Positions 37,213 to 46,958 of a stretch of DNA of 64,000 nt are shown here, one piece after another. Within the stretch, counting starts at the first letter, position 1; every line of letters starts with the position of its first letter. The stretch lies in contig OZ244932.1 in NCBI GenBank assembly GCA_965222205.1, positions 620,001 to 684,000 of the forward strand, written 5' to 3'. The notes under the pieces were generated by a model. That model ran no database searches and had not been told where the DNA came from. It saw only the letters and a program-made list of their open reading frames with translations. Source of the DNA: RHLJ01 sp965222205. GTDB lineage: Bacteria; Bacteroidota; Rhodothermia; Balneolales; Balneolaceae. The translations under genes were made by a program, and so were the position numbers.

Positions 37213-37965
37213 TTACTTAACTTCGTTAAACTCTGAAAGCTCGAATGTTACAATTGATAAAAGTCGAAGTCTTGGATCTTCTTCTGTGGTACCACGCATA
37301 GATGAATAAGCACGCTCAAAAATAATAAATCCAACTTCGTTAGAAACTGAATAATATTGATCGAATGGAACAAAAGTATACGTTCTGGATCCAACAGTTT
37401 GCTGGTAATAGTTCCATATATAGTTTTGAGTTGTAACCTTAAAATTTTCGTCCTCTGATTCCCCTTTGTAAGTTACAGAAGCAATGATAGTTTCATTTTT
37501 AATAAGCCGGTCCGAAATTTCAGTATCAGGGTGATGAAGAAAAGGATATTCTCCGGTTTCATTTTGATTAGTCTTTGAAAAAAAATCATTGTTGTATAAA
37601 GGAAGAAGGTTAGTGGATTTCTTTTCTACTGAAGTACTTTCTAATGAACGCTTATAGTGGATACCGTCTTCCTGATTGCTATAATAGCCAGCCATCAATT
37701 CATTCAAATTATTTTTATCACTGGTGATAAAAAACCACCTATTTTCATTAATAATCGTATCGGATTGAACTCTGAAAATAGCTTCCACTTCCATTGTTAC
37801 TTCAGGTGGATCAACACTATAACTTGTGTTAGTAACATCATAAGTCCAGGAATTTCCAACTTTCAAGGGAAGACTTATCTTTTCAGTTTCGTCTGATGAA
37901 GTGCTATTTGAACAGGAAAAGTTCAAAAGACCTAAGAGAAGGAGAACAATTAATGAATATTTCAT
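37213..37965 (-). CDS. Lipoprotein, unknown function
   Basis: A 250-residue lipoprotein; lipobox LLNFSC (Cys18), followed by a Ser/Thr-rich linker and ISLPLKVGNSWTYDVTN. The VGNSWTYD-type opening is common in surface lipoproteins of Bacteroidota relatives, with a beta-sandwich of alternating strands after it. No catalytic motif is seen. It stands alone, 215 bases from the divergent pepF. Confidence 0.7.
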   Translation of the reverse strand: MKYSLIVLLLLGLLNFSCSNSTSSDETEKISLPLKVGNSWTYDVTNTSYSVDPPEVTMEVEAIFRVQSDTIINENRWFFITSDKNNLNELMAGYYSNQEDGIHYKRSLESTSVEKKSTNLLPLYNNDFFSKTNQNETGEYPFLHHPDTEISDRLIKNETIIASVTYKGESEDENFKVTTQNYIWNYYQQTVGSRTYTFVPFDQYYSVSNEVGFIIFERAYSSMRGTTEEDPRLRLLSIVTFELSEFNEVK

Positions 37966-38180
37966 AGCTATACATTTGGGGATTAATGTTTGATTGTAGT
38001 AGCTATGTTCAGTCGATAAAAGGGCTTTGATTAATTGTTAGTTCTAAATTGTTACTTTTTTGGTGGATATGCAACTGTTCTCAAAAATTTAGCATTCGGA
38101 TATTTATCTGTTTCTCCGCTTTAAATCGCTTGTCACTTCCTGTATATTCCAACTCAAAATTAACGCTTTAGAAATAGTAC

Positions 38181-39989
38181 ATGAGCGACGACAAAAGGTT
38201 GACCGGAGCTGAGGAAATTAATTGGGATCTCAGCGATTTATATGCATCAAGTAATGACCCACAACTAGCCAAGGATAAAGAATCTGTCTTAAAAGAAGCG
38301 GACGCTTTTGCGGAGAAATTCAAAGGTAGAGTTGCAGATTTGTCAGTTTCTGAATTCAAGGAAATGCTTCAGGAATATGAAGCGCTTCAGGATAAAGGAG
38401 GGAAGATCGGTTCTTTCGCTTATCTGCAATGGAGTACCAATACAGGTAATTCGGAATATGGAAAGCTTGTTCAGGAATCTAATGAACTAGGGTCTGAGTT
38501 TAGTCAGAAGCTGGTATTTCTGGATGTGGAATGGTTGAAGGTGCCAGAGGAAGAAGCTCAGAAGATGATTGATGCTCCTGAGTTGGAGTTTTACAAGCAC
38601 TACTTGGAATCCTCCCGCAGATATAAAGATCATGTTTTAAAAGAAGAACAGGAACAAATTCTATCCGCTAAATCAGTAACAGGAAGAAGTGCCTGGGTTC
38701 GTTTTTTTGATGAAACTTTGGGTCAGGCGAAATTCGAACTGGACGGAGAAGAATATTCTGAGCAGGAAGTACTTAGTAAACTACATGATTCAGATCGTGA
38801 ACTAAGGGTGAGAGCTCATGCTTCTCTTACAAAAAAGTTCAAAGAGCTGTCTCATCCTCTTACGTTTGTATTTAATACGTTATTGGCGGATAAATCAACT
38901 AATGACAAACTTCGAAAGTACCCAAGCTGGATTACATCTCGTAACCTTTCTAACGAAACCGATGACGAAACAGTAGATGCACTGGTCAATTCTGTAACTT
39001 CAAAATATGAGCTTGTTCAGCGTTATTATAAGCTGAAGGCGCAGTTACTTGGTCTGGATGAAATGCTGGATTACGATCGCTATGCACCTATTGCAAAGAA
39101 CGAAGCGACCATCACCTGGAAAGCAGCGGAAGAGATGGTGATGGATTCTTACACAAAATTCCACCCTGAAATGGGTGAAATCACAAGCTATTTCTTTGAT
39201 AAAAACTGGATTGATGCCGCCATCAAACCAGGGAAACGAGGAGGGGCGTATTCAGCAAGCACAGTGCCATCGGTTCATCCCTATGTATTCATGAACTTTG
39301 ATGGAAAAATCCGAGACGTGCAAACTTTGGCACACGAGTTGGGGCATGGAGTCCATCAATATTTATCAAGGCAGCAAGGTCCTTTACAAGCCGGAACTCC
39401 GCTTACCACAGCTGAAACTGCTTCTGTATTTGGAGAAATGCTGGTATTCCAAAAACTCCTTAAAGAATTGGATGATCCTAAAGAGAAGCTGGCGCTCATT
39501 GTTGGTAAAATTGACGATACCATCGCGACCGTGTTCCGACAGATCTCGATGAATCGCTTTGAGAATGCTATGCATACCGCACGTAGGGAAGAAGGAGAGT
39601 TGACCACAGAAAGATTCTCAGAATTATGGATGGAGCAGCAGAAAGCACTTTATGGTGATTCAGTTAGATTAACTTATGAATACGGAATCTGGTGGAGTTA
39701 CATTCCTCACTTTTTACATACCCCCGGATACGTGTATGCGTATGCTTTCGGTGAATTACTAGTACTCGCTTTGTATGAAGAATACACAAGAAAACCGGAA
39801 GGTTTCGCAGATAAGTATTTGGAATTATTAGGAGCAGGTGGTTCTGAATGGCCACATGACCTGGTAGCAAAAATGGGGCTCGATATCCGGGACCCGGAAT
39901 TCTGGAATAAAGGACTGTCATCATTTGAACGAATGGTGGAAGAAGCTGAACAGCTGGCAGCAGAAATCACAAAAAACAAAAGTAAATAA
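38181..39989 (+). CDS. pepF: Oligoendopeptidase F (M3 family)
   Basis: A 602-residue cytosolic zinc peptidase that cuts short peptides. The N-terminal PepF domain (LTGAEEINWDLSDLYASS, about 1-200) is followed by the M3 catalytic domain with VQTLAHELGHGVHQYLS (HExGH zinc motif near residue 387) and the downstream Glu in TTAETASVFGEM. Length fits the pepF/M3B group. It begins the housekeeping part of the window and is divergent from the lipoprotein gene. Confidence 0.95.
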   Translation: MSDDKRLTGAEEINWDLSDLYASSNDPQLAKDKESVLKEADAFAEKFKGRVADLSVSEFKEMLQEYEALQDKGGKIGSFAYLQWSTNTGNSEYGKLVQESNELGSEFSQKLVFLDVEWLKVPEEEAQKMIDAPELEFYKHYLESSRRYKDHVLKEEQEQILSAKSVTGRSAWVRFFDETLGQAKFELDGEEYSEQEVLSKLHDSDRELRVRAHASLTKKFKELSHPLTFVFNTLLADKSTNDKLRKYPSWITSRNLSNETDDETVDALVNSVTSKYELVQRYYKLKAQLLGLDEMLDYDRYAPIAKNEATITWKAAEEMVMDSYTKFHPEMGEITSYFFDKNWIDAAIKPGKRGGAYSASTVPSVHPYVFMNFDGKIRDVQTLAHELGHGVHQYLSRQQGPLQAGTPLTTAETASVFGEMLVFQKLLKELDDPKEKLALIVGKIDDTIATVFRQISMNRFENAMHTARREEGELTTERFSELWMEQQKALYGDSVRLTYEYGIWWSYIPHFLHTPGYVYAYAFGELLVLALYEEYTRKPEGFADKYLELLGAGGSEWPHDLVAKMGLDIRDPEFWNKGLSSFERMVEEAEQLAAEITKNKSK

Positions 39990-39997
39990 TAAACAAG

Positions 39998-40075
39998 TTT
40001 CAAATACAAAATCCCAATGTCGGATATGTTTAGTACATTCCTGTTTATTAATTGATTTTTGTTTGGTATTTGAAA
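39998..40075. repeat. 10-bp perfect inverted repeat between pepF and the GAF gene
   Basis: TTTCAAATAC (39998-40007) and GTATTTGAAA (40066-40075) are exact reverse complements 58 bases apart. The right arm continues into TTTGAACATTGAAAA. It could be a loose terminator hairpin or a dispersed TTTGAAATTTG-type intergenic repeat. Confidence 0.5.
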
Positions 40076-40103
40076 TTTGAACATTGAAAATTACATCTGA
40101 AAG

Positions 40104-41567
40104 ATGTCTCTTGACCGACAGGAAAAAGCTTTACGGGAATTTAAACAGATCATGGCCGATCTGGTTCATCTGCTAAGAACCTCAACGAGGGTGGAATTAG
40201 CGTATATGTGTTGGGTGAATCATCAGCGGGAGCAGTTTGTATGGGAATCGAACAGTACTAATCTGCCTAATGTCATGTTTCAGGATCGGGTAGCTTTTGA
40301 ACAGCATTTCCTCAATGATTATAAAGACATCACTGAAATTACTCAGCTAAAAATTGGTGAGGATATCTCTAAGGGGAAACTAGCTCACTATTTTGATTTT
40401 GTTAACGCCAAGAATATGCTGCTAATCCCTTTTATCAACAAAGGGGAAACGGTTGCCATTACTGTGCTGGAGACTGAAAAAGAAGTTGAGCTTCGTACCA
40501 TTAACGATCAGATTCATGCATATAATAATGCTTTGGTGAATGTGCTGGACACCTATCTGGAAATCGTAGACTTGCACGAGCAGCAAAAGGAATGGGAAGA
40601 GTATGAGGAATCATTGGATGCACTGGATTATCGGCTTCACCGTGTTGATTTGATTTCAAAAATGCTGGAAGAGATGCAGTTATTTCTGCCAAATGGAGGA
40701 GCCTGTTTGGTGTGCCCCGGTATGGAAAGCTGGAACTTGGTGATGTCTTCGAAGTTTGCTAAAAATCCACCTCTTACCGGATTGCAGATGGAAGAGAAGA
40801 GTGTGGCTTATGAAGCGGTGGAAAAAGGGAGTCCGGTTTTCAGCATCCACTTTAATAACAGTCCAAGGTTGATTTCCAGCAAGGAGCGGAGAACTGAAGG
40901 TGCCAGTTTTGCTATTCCGATTATGATTCACGACCGACGGCAGGCAGTGATTGTTACCTACGATAATGATCCTCTTACGTACAAAGAATCCACTAAGCAT
41001 AAGCTTTCAAATTTGGCACGGATTGCTTCACTTTCAATCCAGTCTATAGTAAAGAAAGCAGGCATGGCCCAGGAGTTGTTGACCCAGAATTTTGGTGCCT
41101 ACATGACGGAGTTGTGGGAAACGTCTTTAAATAACGAACTCCACAGAATCCGATCCGGCAAAGGAACCCACACATGGTTTGGTCTTGCCTCTCCACACGA
41201 TCTCTCTGCATTAAGGACTAAATACCGACTCGAAGAGCTTCAGAAAATTCAAAAAGACTTTGTGACGTTTCTGAACCCTTCTGCACATGGAATACCTGGC
41301 TTTATAGGTTATAATTCGGACTATGTGTACGGTTTTATCATCCAAAGTGATTCTGAAAATGCGGTAAATGAGTGGATGGATAATATTAAAACCAAACTCG
41401 CGCATGGACTTAGGCTTTCGAATGGGGAGACTCTGGATATTTCATTCAAAGCTGGATTCACTAAACTTTCTAAAGAAGATGCTAATTCTTATCAGGTATT
41501 AACCAAAGCGAAACAGGCATTGAGTGAAGTAGTGCGTAACGAAGAGCTTGAACTCTTCGAAGCCTAA
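40104..41567 (+). CDS. GAF-domain protein with degenerate GGDEF-like C-terminus
   Basis: A 487-residue cytosolic protein. Residues 1-150 and about 175-315 look like two GAF-type sensory domains (MLLIPFINKGETVAITVLE; ASFAIPIMIHDRRQAVIVTY). Residues 345-485 resemble a diguanylate-cyclase fold (YVYGFIIQSDSENAVNEWM, SFKAGFTKLSKEDANSYQVL, KAKQAL) with no GGDEF sequence, so it is probably catalytically dead. The stop shares a base with the deoB start (TAATG), meaning tight coupling to nucleoside salvage. The domain calls are by eye. Confidence 0.65.
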   Translation: MSLDRQEKALREFKQIMADLVHLLRTSTRVELAYMCWVNHQREQFVWESNSTNLPNVMFQDRVAFEQHFLNDYKDITEITQLKIGEDISKGKLAHYFDFVNAKNMLLIPFINKGETVAITVLETEKEVELRTINDQIHAYNNALVNVLDTYLEIVDLHEQQKEWEEYEESLDALDYRLHRVDLISKMLEEMQLFLPNGGACLVCPGMESWNLVMSSKFAKNPPLTGLQMEEKSVAYEAVEKGSPVFSIHFNNSPRLISSKERRTEGASFAIPIMIHDRRQAVIVTYDNDPLTYKESTKHKLSNLARIASLSIQSIVKKAGMAQELLTQNFGAYMTELWETSLNNELHRIRSGKGTHTWFGLASPHDLSALRTKYRLEELQKIQKDFVTFLNPSAHGIPGFIGYNSDYVYGFIIQSDSENAVNEWMDNIKTKLAHGLRLSNGETLDISFKAGFTKLSKEDANSYQVLTKAKQALSEVVRNEELELFEA

Positions 41568-42757
41568 TGGGTAATTGTTACCTCATAATTATTGATGGGC
41601 TTGGAGTTGGTGCCCAGGAAGATGCAGATCTTTATGGGGATACCGGAATGAACACGTTGGGTCATGTTTCTGAAGAAACCAGAGTTGAGCTTCCAAACCT
41701 TGCTAAAATGGGGATTGGGAATATCATCCCACTTGTATCTATTCCAGAAGAAGAAAATCCTATAGCTGCATTTGGGAAAATGAGAGAGGTTTCCGGAGGG
41801 AAGGACTCTACAACCGGTCATTGGGAAATTGCAGGAATTCAACTTGAAAAACCTTTTCCAACCTATCCAAATGGGTTTCCAAAAGAAGTTATCGACGCTT
41901 TTTGTAAAGGAATAGGAGTTGATGGAGTACTTTGTAATCTTCCTTATTCGGGGACCGATGTAATCCGGGATTATGGGAAAGAACATCTTAAAACAGGAAA
42001 ACCTATTATATATACATCTGCGGACAGTGTATTCCAGGTTGCCACCCATGATGATGTAACTTCTGTCGAAGAGCTTTATGAATGGTGTGAATTTGCGAGA
42101 GAAAGCGTTTGCGTAAATGAACATGAAGTAGGCAGGGTGATTGCCAGACCGTTTACAGGAACACACCCGTTTGACCGGATTTCAGATCAGCGCCATGATT
42201 TTTCAGCCATTCCTCCCAAAAATAATATCGTTCAACAACTGTATGATTCAGGAATTCCAACGTATTCCATTGGTAAAATCATAGATCTTTTTGCTGAAAA
42301 GGGATTCTCGAAGTTTGAGCGCACTAAAAACAATGCAGAAGGAATACAGACATTACTTCGTGTTATGGATGAAGTTAAAGAAACCTTCGTTTTTGTAAAC
42401 CTGATTGACACCGATCAACTATTTGGTCACCGATGTGATCCCAAAGGGTATGCAGGAAGCTTAGAAGAATTTGACCGGGCTTTGCCTTCCATTCTATCCA
42501 AAGTAAAAGAAGATGATCTTCTAATCATTACTGGAGATCATGGAAACGACCCATGCTCAACCAGTACAGACCATTCCAGAGAATTTGTTCCGCTATTGAT
42601 TTATCCAAAAACTCAAGTGACCCGTCAGACGGGTAATCCATCAGACGGATGGAATAGCTTGAATTTAGGAACCAGAGAAACCTTCGCTGATGTGGCAGCT
42701 GCTATTGCTGAATTTTTCAGACTGAAAAGTGATTTCGGAGCTCAATCATTTATATAA
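41567..42757 (+). CDS. deoB: Phosphopentomutase
   Basis: A 396-residue cytosolic enzyme interconverting (deoxy)ribose 1-phosphate and 5-phosphate in nucleoside salvage. Alkaline-phosphatase-superfamily metal motifs are IIDGLGVGAQEDADLYGD with NTLGH, the phosphorylation-site region SGGKDSTTGHWE (Thr), NLIDTDQLFGHR, ITGDHGNDP and TDHSREFVPLLIY. Length is normal for DeoB. It begins inside the stop codon of the GAF protein. Confidence 0.96.
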   Translation: MGNCYLIIIDGLGVGAQEDADLYGDTGMNTLGHVSEETRVELPNLAKMGIGNIIPLVSIPEEENPIAAFGKMREVSGGKDSTTGHWEIAGIQLEKPFPTYPNGFPKEVIDAFCKGIGVDGVLCNLPYSGTDVIRDYGKEHLKTGKPIIYTSADSVFQVATHDDVTSVEELYEWCEFARESVCVNEHEVGRVIARPFTGTHPFDRISDQRHDFSAIPPKNNIVQQLYDSGIPTYSIGKIIDLFAEKGFSKFERTKNNAEGIQTLLRVMDEVKETFVFVNLIDTDQLFGHRCDPKGYAGSLEEFDRALPSILSKVKEDDLLIITGDHGNDPCSTSTDHSREFVPLLIYPKTQVTRQTGNPSDGWNSLNLGTRETFADVAAAIAEFFRLKSDFGAQSFI

Positions 42758-42947
42758 AAGATTTAACTTTCCATTTCAGGAAAATCAAAATATTAAATCT
42801 ATAAATTCGTATATTGATTGCTTGTTGATTCGTTAGAGTGTAGATGTGAAATGAAGCTTCGAATACAGGTTGCAACCGTTCAGCTTACCAAAATTAATTA
42901 CCTACACTCCGGAAAACTGCACATAATTTTCACCAAATAATTTAATT

Positions 42948-43802
42948 GTGGCAAAAAGTTCAGGAATATCGACTCGTGAGTCGGAATCGTTAGATCGTTA
43001 TCTACACGAGATTGGGAAAGAGAAATTAATTACTCCGGATGACGAAGTTCGGTTAGCCAAAGAGATACAGAAAGGCAGTCAGCGTGCACTCGAAGACCTG
43101 ACCAAAGCAAATCTTCGTTTCGTAGTATCGGTTGCAAAACAATATCAAAATCAAGGACTTTCACTTGGTGATTTAATTAACGAAGGAAACCTTGGGTTAA
43201 TTAAAGCTGCTAAGCGTTTTGATGAAACCCGTGGATTTAAGTTCATTTCTTACGCGGTTTGGTGGATTCGTCAGTCTATCTTACAGGCACTTGCTGAGCA
43301 AAGTCGTATTGTACGTCTTCCATTGAACAGGGTAGGAGCCCTGAATAAAATTGGTAAAGAGCTTTCTAAACTTGAGCAGGAGTACGAGCGACTTCCATCT
43401 GCACACGAATTAGCAGAAAGTCTTGAAATGACGGTTGGCGAAGTAGCTGATACACTTAAGATTTCAGGTCGCCACCTTTCGATGGACGCTCCATTTGCAC
43501 AGGGTGAGGACAACCGCCTGCTTGATGTTCTTGAGAATGAAGAGATTCCAAATCCCGATTTCGAGCTAATGGGAGAGTCTTTGAAAGTGGAAATCGAAAG
43601 AGCACTTTCAAAGTTGACTAAAAGAGAAGCAGAAGTGATCCGACTCTATTTTGGAATCGGACGTGAGCATTCACTTACATTAGAAGAGATTGGAGAACGT
43701 TTTGACCTTACCCGTGAGCGTGTTCGTCAGATTAAAGAAAAAGCACTCAGAAAACTACGTCATCATAACCGTAGTGCTGCTTTAAGAGTATATCTCGGAT
43801 AA
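42948..43802 (+). CDS. rpoD: RNA polymerase primary-type sigma factor
   Basis: A 284-residue sigma-70 factor without region 1.1, the short form seen in Bacteroidota and relatives. Region 1.2 is SLDRYLHEIGKEKLIT; region 2 has LRFVVSVAKQYQNQGL and FKFISYAVWWIRQSI; region 3 follows; region 4 has LTLEEIGERFDLTRERVRQI. The start is GTG 42948. It probably reads the -33/-7 promoter type of this group. A strong terminator follows. Confidence 0.94.
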   Translation: MAKSSGISTRESESLDRYLHEIGKEKLITPDDEVRLAKEIQKGSQRALEDLTKANLRFVVSVAKQYQNQGLSLGDLINEGNLGLIKAAKRFDETRGFKFISYAVWWIRQSILQALAEQSRIVRLPLNRVGALNKIGKELSKLEQEYERLPSAHELAESLEMTVGEVADTLKISGRHLSMDAPFAQGEDNRLLDVLENEEIPNPDFELMGESLKVEIERALSKLTKREAEVIRLYFGIGREHSLTLEEIGERFDLTRERVRQIKEKALRKLRHHNRSAALRVYLG

Positions 43803-43823
43803 GAGATTACTTTAATGAAATTG

Positions 43824-43861
43824 AAAAGCCTTGCCCATTAAATTGTGCAAGGCTTTTTTTG
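43824..43861 (+). terminator. Terminator between rpoD and the TonB receptor
   Basis: AAAAGCCTTGC (43824-43834) pairs with GCAAGGCTTTT (43847-43857) and is followed by T. The A-run before the stem lets it work on both converging genes. Confidence 0.9.
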
Positions 43862-43866
43862 TGCGC

Positions 43867-46095
43867 TTAAATTTCAAAGGTTAATCCTAACATCACAGAG
43901 AAACCTTCACTTGGGATATTGCCGATACTTGTATGTGTATGATAATACCGATCGGTGATATTCCTGAAATTTAATGAGGTTGTTACTCGTTTTTTACTCC
44001 ACGTTCTACTAATACTCGCATGGATAATCGCATAGCCTCTTGTTCGGTCTTCAATAGATGTATTTGTTGCTATCCGATCTTGTTCGGTTGCCCACTCCAA
44101 CGTAACAATACTCGAAATATCGCTCACTTTGAAATTAAGCATTGAGCTTCCGTTTAATGGGGGAATTAACGGAACAGGCTCATTCAACGAAAGATTCTGG
44201 GCATATACATACGCCATCCGGTGATCGAGGAAAATATTGTTTCCGAATCGTTGAATGGTGCGGAACTCTCCACCACTAAAAAGGGCATTCCCAACATTGG
44301 AATATCGCTTAAAACCTAACCCCCGGGTATTATCAATAGTGTACAACATGCCATCAATGTAATTGTGATAAAATCGCGAAAATGCGGAAAGTGAAATGGA
44401 GTAGGAGCTTCGTTCTAAAACAAGTGTAATTTCTACGTTAAAAGCGTGCTCGTTTTTTAGCCAGGGGTTCCCATCATAGAAAAAACCATCCACATAATTG
44501 TAAACATAATGCCCATACTGTTCGATATGATTGCCTGTGCGGGATGAATAAACTAACGTATTGGTGAGGCTCAACTCCTCAGAAAGCATATATAACAGAG
44601 AAGTTGAAAAGGAAGGAAGTAGCTGCACTCGTTCATTAATTCGCTTCTGGTAGATCCCTTCAAATAAAGAATTATAGGACGCATTCCCGGACTGGACAGT
44701 GACCAATTGAAAATTTTGTTCAATACTCAAATTCGCACGGTTCGATAATAACCAGTTGTGGGAAATACCCAGGGAAATGTTGTTTGTGATGATATCATTC
44801 AGGTTATAAATGTACATATCAGTTATATCCGGCAACGTGCTAATCATTTCCATGTCGCCAAAAGAGGTAGACTTATACCCATTCAGATACCAGTTGAACA
44901 AACGATTTTCAGTTCTGAATAAGCCTTGAGTAGTGAAGCCATAGGTTTTAGTTTCGCCATACATCGGCATGTTCATATTTCTCATAACTCTACGTTGGCT
45001 CACATCGCGGCTGTAGTCGTCCATGGTATGACGGATAAGGTTGGCATAAACAGCCATGCTTTGAACAGAAAAAGATGCTTCGGTTTCTTTTATATTAACC
45101 TGAACTCTGAGGATATCTGCCAGAGCTGCTGAAGCATCCATCAACAAAGCAGGGTAGCCCACATCATAGGCTTTATCGGTGATGTAATTCGTTTCGATCT
45201 GAATTTTTTTTGAAACATTCATCAGCATTGAGAGATTTAAATTCCATTTCTCGAACTGCGTATTTTCAACCGTAATATTGTTTCCAGCTACTAACTCGCC
45301 TGCCTTACGATAGCTACCTGATAGCCGATAAGAAAACCTGTTATTCGAGCTGCTTCCACTAGTGTTTAACCGGAATAAATACATGTTATTTGGAGCCTTG
45401 TAATTCGATTCGAAATCAAGTTCCTGTTCGTTAAAAGAAGCTTTTTCAGTTTGCATATTTATGGATGCATATCCATTACCATTCTTTGCAACCGATGCTC
45501 CGTTTTTATCTACTTTTAAACTGGCTAGATTGTTTACTTCTACATAAGAAGTAATGGGGTCCATTTTGTCGACACAAGCTTTAAAAACAGCCATTCCATC
45601 AATCATCACATTTAAGCGTTGATCAGATTGCCCACGAATAGACGGCTCCCATGCAAACGCACCGCGTTGAATCATCGACATTCCATCTACAGATGAGAGG
45701 AAGTCATCCATACTGATATCGGAGCTTTGATGCTTATACTGATGCAGGTTATGACGATTTTCAGATTCTCCGTTAATAACAATTTCCTGATCGGAAGAGA
45801 CAGTTTTTGGGCTAAGTACTAATCGTTGTCCATTGTTCAGCATTGTTACGGAAACGGATTGATACGCCAAAGCGTGAATCATTATTGGAAAATCTACCTT
45901 GAGGGTATCCACTGTAAAGAAGCCATTCATATCACTTACAGCAATAACCTGATCAGCCGAAATTATGTGAGCACCAACAATGGGAGTATTTGTTTGCTCC
46001 TGTACGATTTGAATCGACACCCCCTGGGTAAAACCAGGGGGTATTGATATTCCGAACATCAACAAAAAACAAATAGTATGTATTTTGAAGTTCAT
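43867..46095 (-). CDS. TonB-dependent receptor, OprC/NosA copper type
   Basis: A 742-residue outer-membrane receptor: a signal peptide (about 1-24), a CarboxypepD_reg-like domain (26-100), a plug with WEPSIRGQSDQRLNVMIDGM, then a beta-barrel. Directly after this strand comes FKACVDKMDPITSYVEVN, with C174-x3-M178. A Cys-x3-Met copper site is the hallmark of Pseudomonas OprC, and OprC/NosA receptors supply copper for N2O reductase. Its place beside a Met-rich lipoprotein and the nos genes supports copper uptake. It starts 11 bases after the lipoprotein gene upstream in the same operon. Confidence 0.85.
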   Translation of the reverse strand: MNFKIHTICFLLMFGISIPPGFTQGVSIQIVQEQTNTPIVGAHIISADQVIAVSDMNGFFTVDTLKVDFPIMIHALAYQSVSVTMLNNGQRLVLSPKTVSSDQEIVINGESENRHNLHQYKHQSSDISMDDFLSSVDGMSMIQRGAFAWEPSIRGQSDQRLNVMIDGMAVFKACVDKMDPITSYVEVNNLASLKVDKNGASVAKNGNGYASINMQTEKASFNEQELDFESNYKAPNNMYLFRLNTSGSSSNNRFSYRLSGSYRKAGELVAGNNITVENTQFEKWNLNLSMLMNVSKKIQIETNYITDKAYDVGYPALLMDASAALADILRVQVNIKETEASFSVQSMAVYANLIRHTMDDYSRDVSQRRVMRNMNMPMYGETKTYGFTTQGLFRTENRLFNWYLNGYKSTSFGDMEMISTLPDITDMYIYNLNDIITNNISLGISHNWLLSNRANLSIEQNFQLVTVQSGNASYNSLFEGIYQKRINERVQLLPSFSTSLLYMLSEELSLTNTLVYSSRTGNHIEQYGHYVYNYVDGFFYDGNPWLKNEHAFNVEITLVLERSSYSISLSAFSRFYHNYIDGMLYTIDNTRGLGFKRYSNVGNALFSGGEFRTIQRFGNNIFLDHRMAYVYAQNLSLNEPVPLIPPLNGSSMLNFKVSDISSIVTLEWATEQDRIATNTSIEDRTRGYAIIHASISRTWSKKRVTTSLNFRNITDRYYHTHTSIGNIPSEGFSVMLGLTFEI

Positions 46096-46106
46096 AGTGT
46101 TGCACC

Positions 46107-46913
46107 TTATTTGGCTTGGACTTTGTACTCAAATACGATATCGGGCAGGGAATCATTTTGAGCAGTTACTACAGATACCGTGGTTGTCCAGGTTCCACTC
46201 ATGCTGTACGTAATGTTTCCCATATATTTGCCCTCAGGTGTACTTACAGGATCAGTGAACGAGGTGCTGTGACCTTGACCTGAACCCATATCCATGTAAG
46301 GATAAATGGAAATGGAAGCGTCTGCAATCATTGGAAAACTCATCATGCTTTCTCGTTTGTAAAGCATGAAAGTGACATCGTTACTACCATTAACCGGGTT
46401 TTTTGGAGAATTCCAGCAAATGAAGTACATCTGATCATTCGCATCTTTTACACTTGTTAAATGCCAGGATGAATCCACAGAAATATCTACCGATCCGGAA
46501 ATCTCTTCATCAGTCATGGTGGTAAAAGTGAAGTTGATACTCCACGACCCCATTTCCCCACTGGCCATAATGAAGGTGGCATAGTTACGGTAGTAAGTTG
46601 GAAATTCTGAAGATTCCTCAGGCTGAGTGAATGGGGTAGAGTGCTGCATCATTCCCATATCCATCATCGGTGTAATCTCTAAAGTGCGCAGATCTACAGC
46701 TTTTCCATCTTTTTTAATGGTCCAGTACAGCGTGTTTGCCCCGGTTATAAAAGGGGACTCGCTAAATAATTCAACAGTGTATCCATCTACTTCTGCAGAC
46801 TTAATAAGGTTGAAGTCGGGTTTAGGGGTTGAATCTGTTGAGTTGCAATTAAAAGAAAAAAACGTAAATAAGATGATTAAAATAGCCTTTAAGCTTTGTT
46901 TAAAGAGTTTCAT
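46107..46913 (-). CDS. Met/His-containing two-domain lipoprotein, copper-related
   Basis: A 268-residue lipoprotein; lipobox FSFNC (Cys23). It carries two similar beta-sandwich domains of YtkA-like appearance. Each ends in a Met/His patch: TPMMDMGMMQHSTPF near 82-96, and YPYMDMGSGQGHSTSF near 205-220. Such M-x-M-x2-M-x-H clusters bind Cu(I) in periplasmic chaperones. The gene directly precedes the putative copper receptor, so it probably passes on or buffers copper. The copper role is inferred. Confidence 0.72.
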   Translation of the reverse strand: MKLFKQSLKAILIILFTFFSFNCNSTDSTPKPDFNLIKSAEVDGYTVELFSESPFITGANTLYWTIKKDGKAVDLRTLEITPMMDMGMMQHSTPFTQPEESSEFPTYYRNYATFIMASGEMGSWSINFTFTTMTDEEISGSVDISVDSSWHLTSVKDANDQMYFICWNSPKNPVNGSNDVTFMLYKRESMMSFPMIADASISIYPYMDMGSGQGHSTSFTDPVSTPEGKYMGNITYSMSGTWTTTVSVVTAQNDSLPDIVFEYKVQAK

Positions 46914-46958
46914 TATAGTGTGTATTTAAGTCTGAATTTTACTGAAAGCGGAAAAGAA

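Noticed and set aside
41564..42166. Minus-strand open frame of 200 codons
   Set aside because: It lies wholly inside deoB, an unmistakable gene, and has no family pattern.
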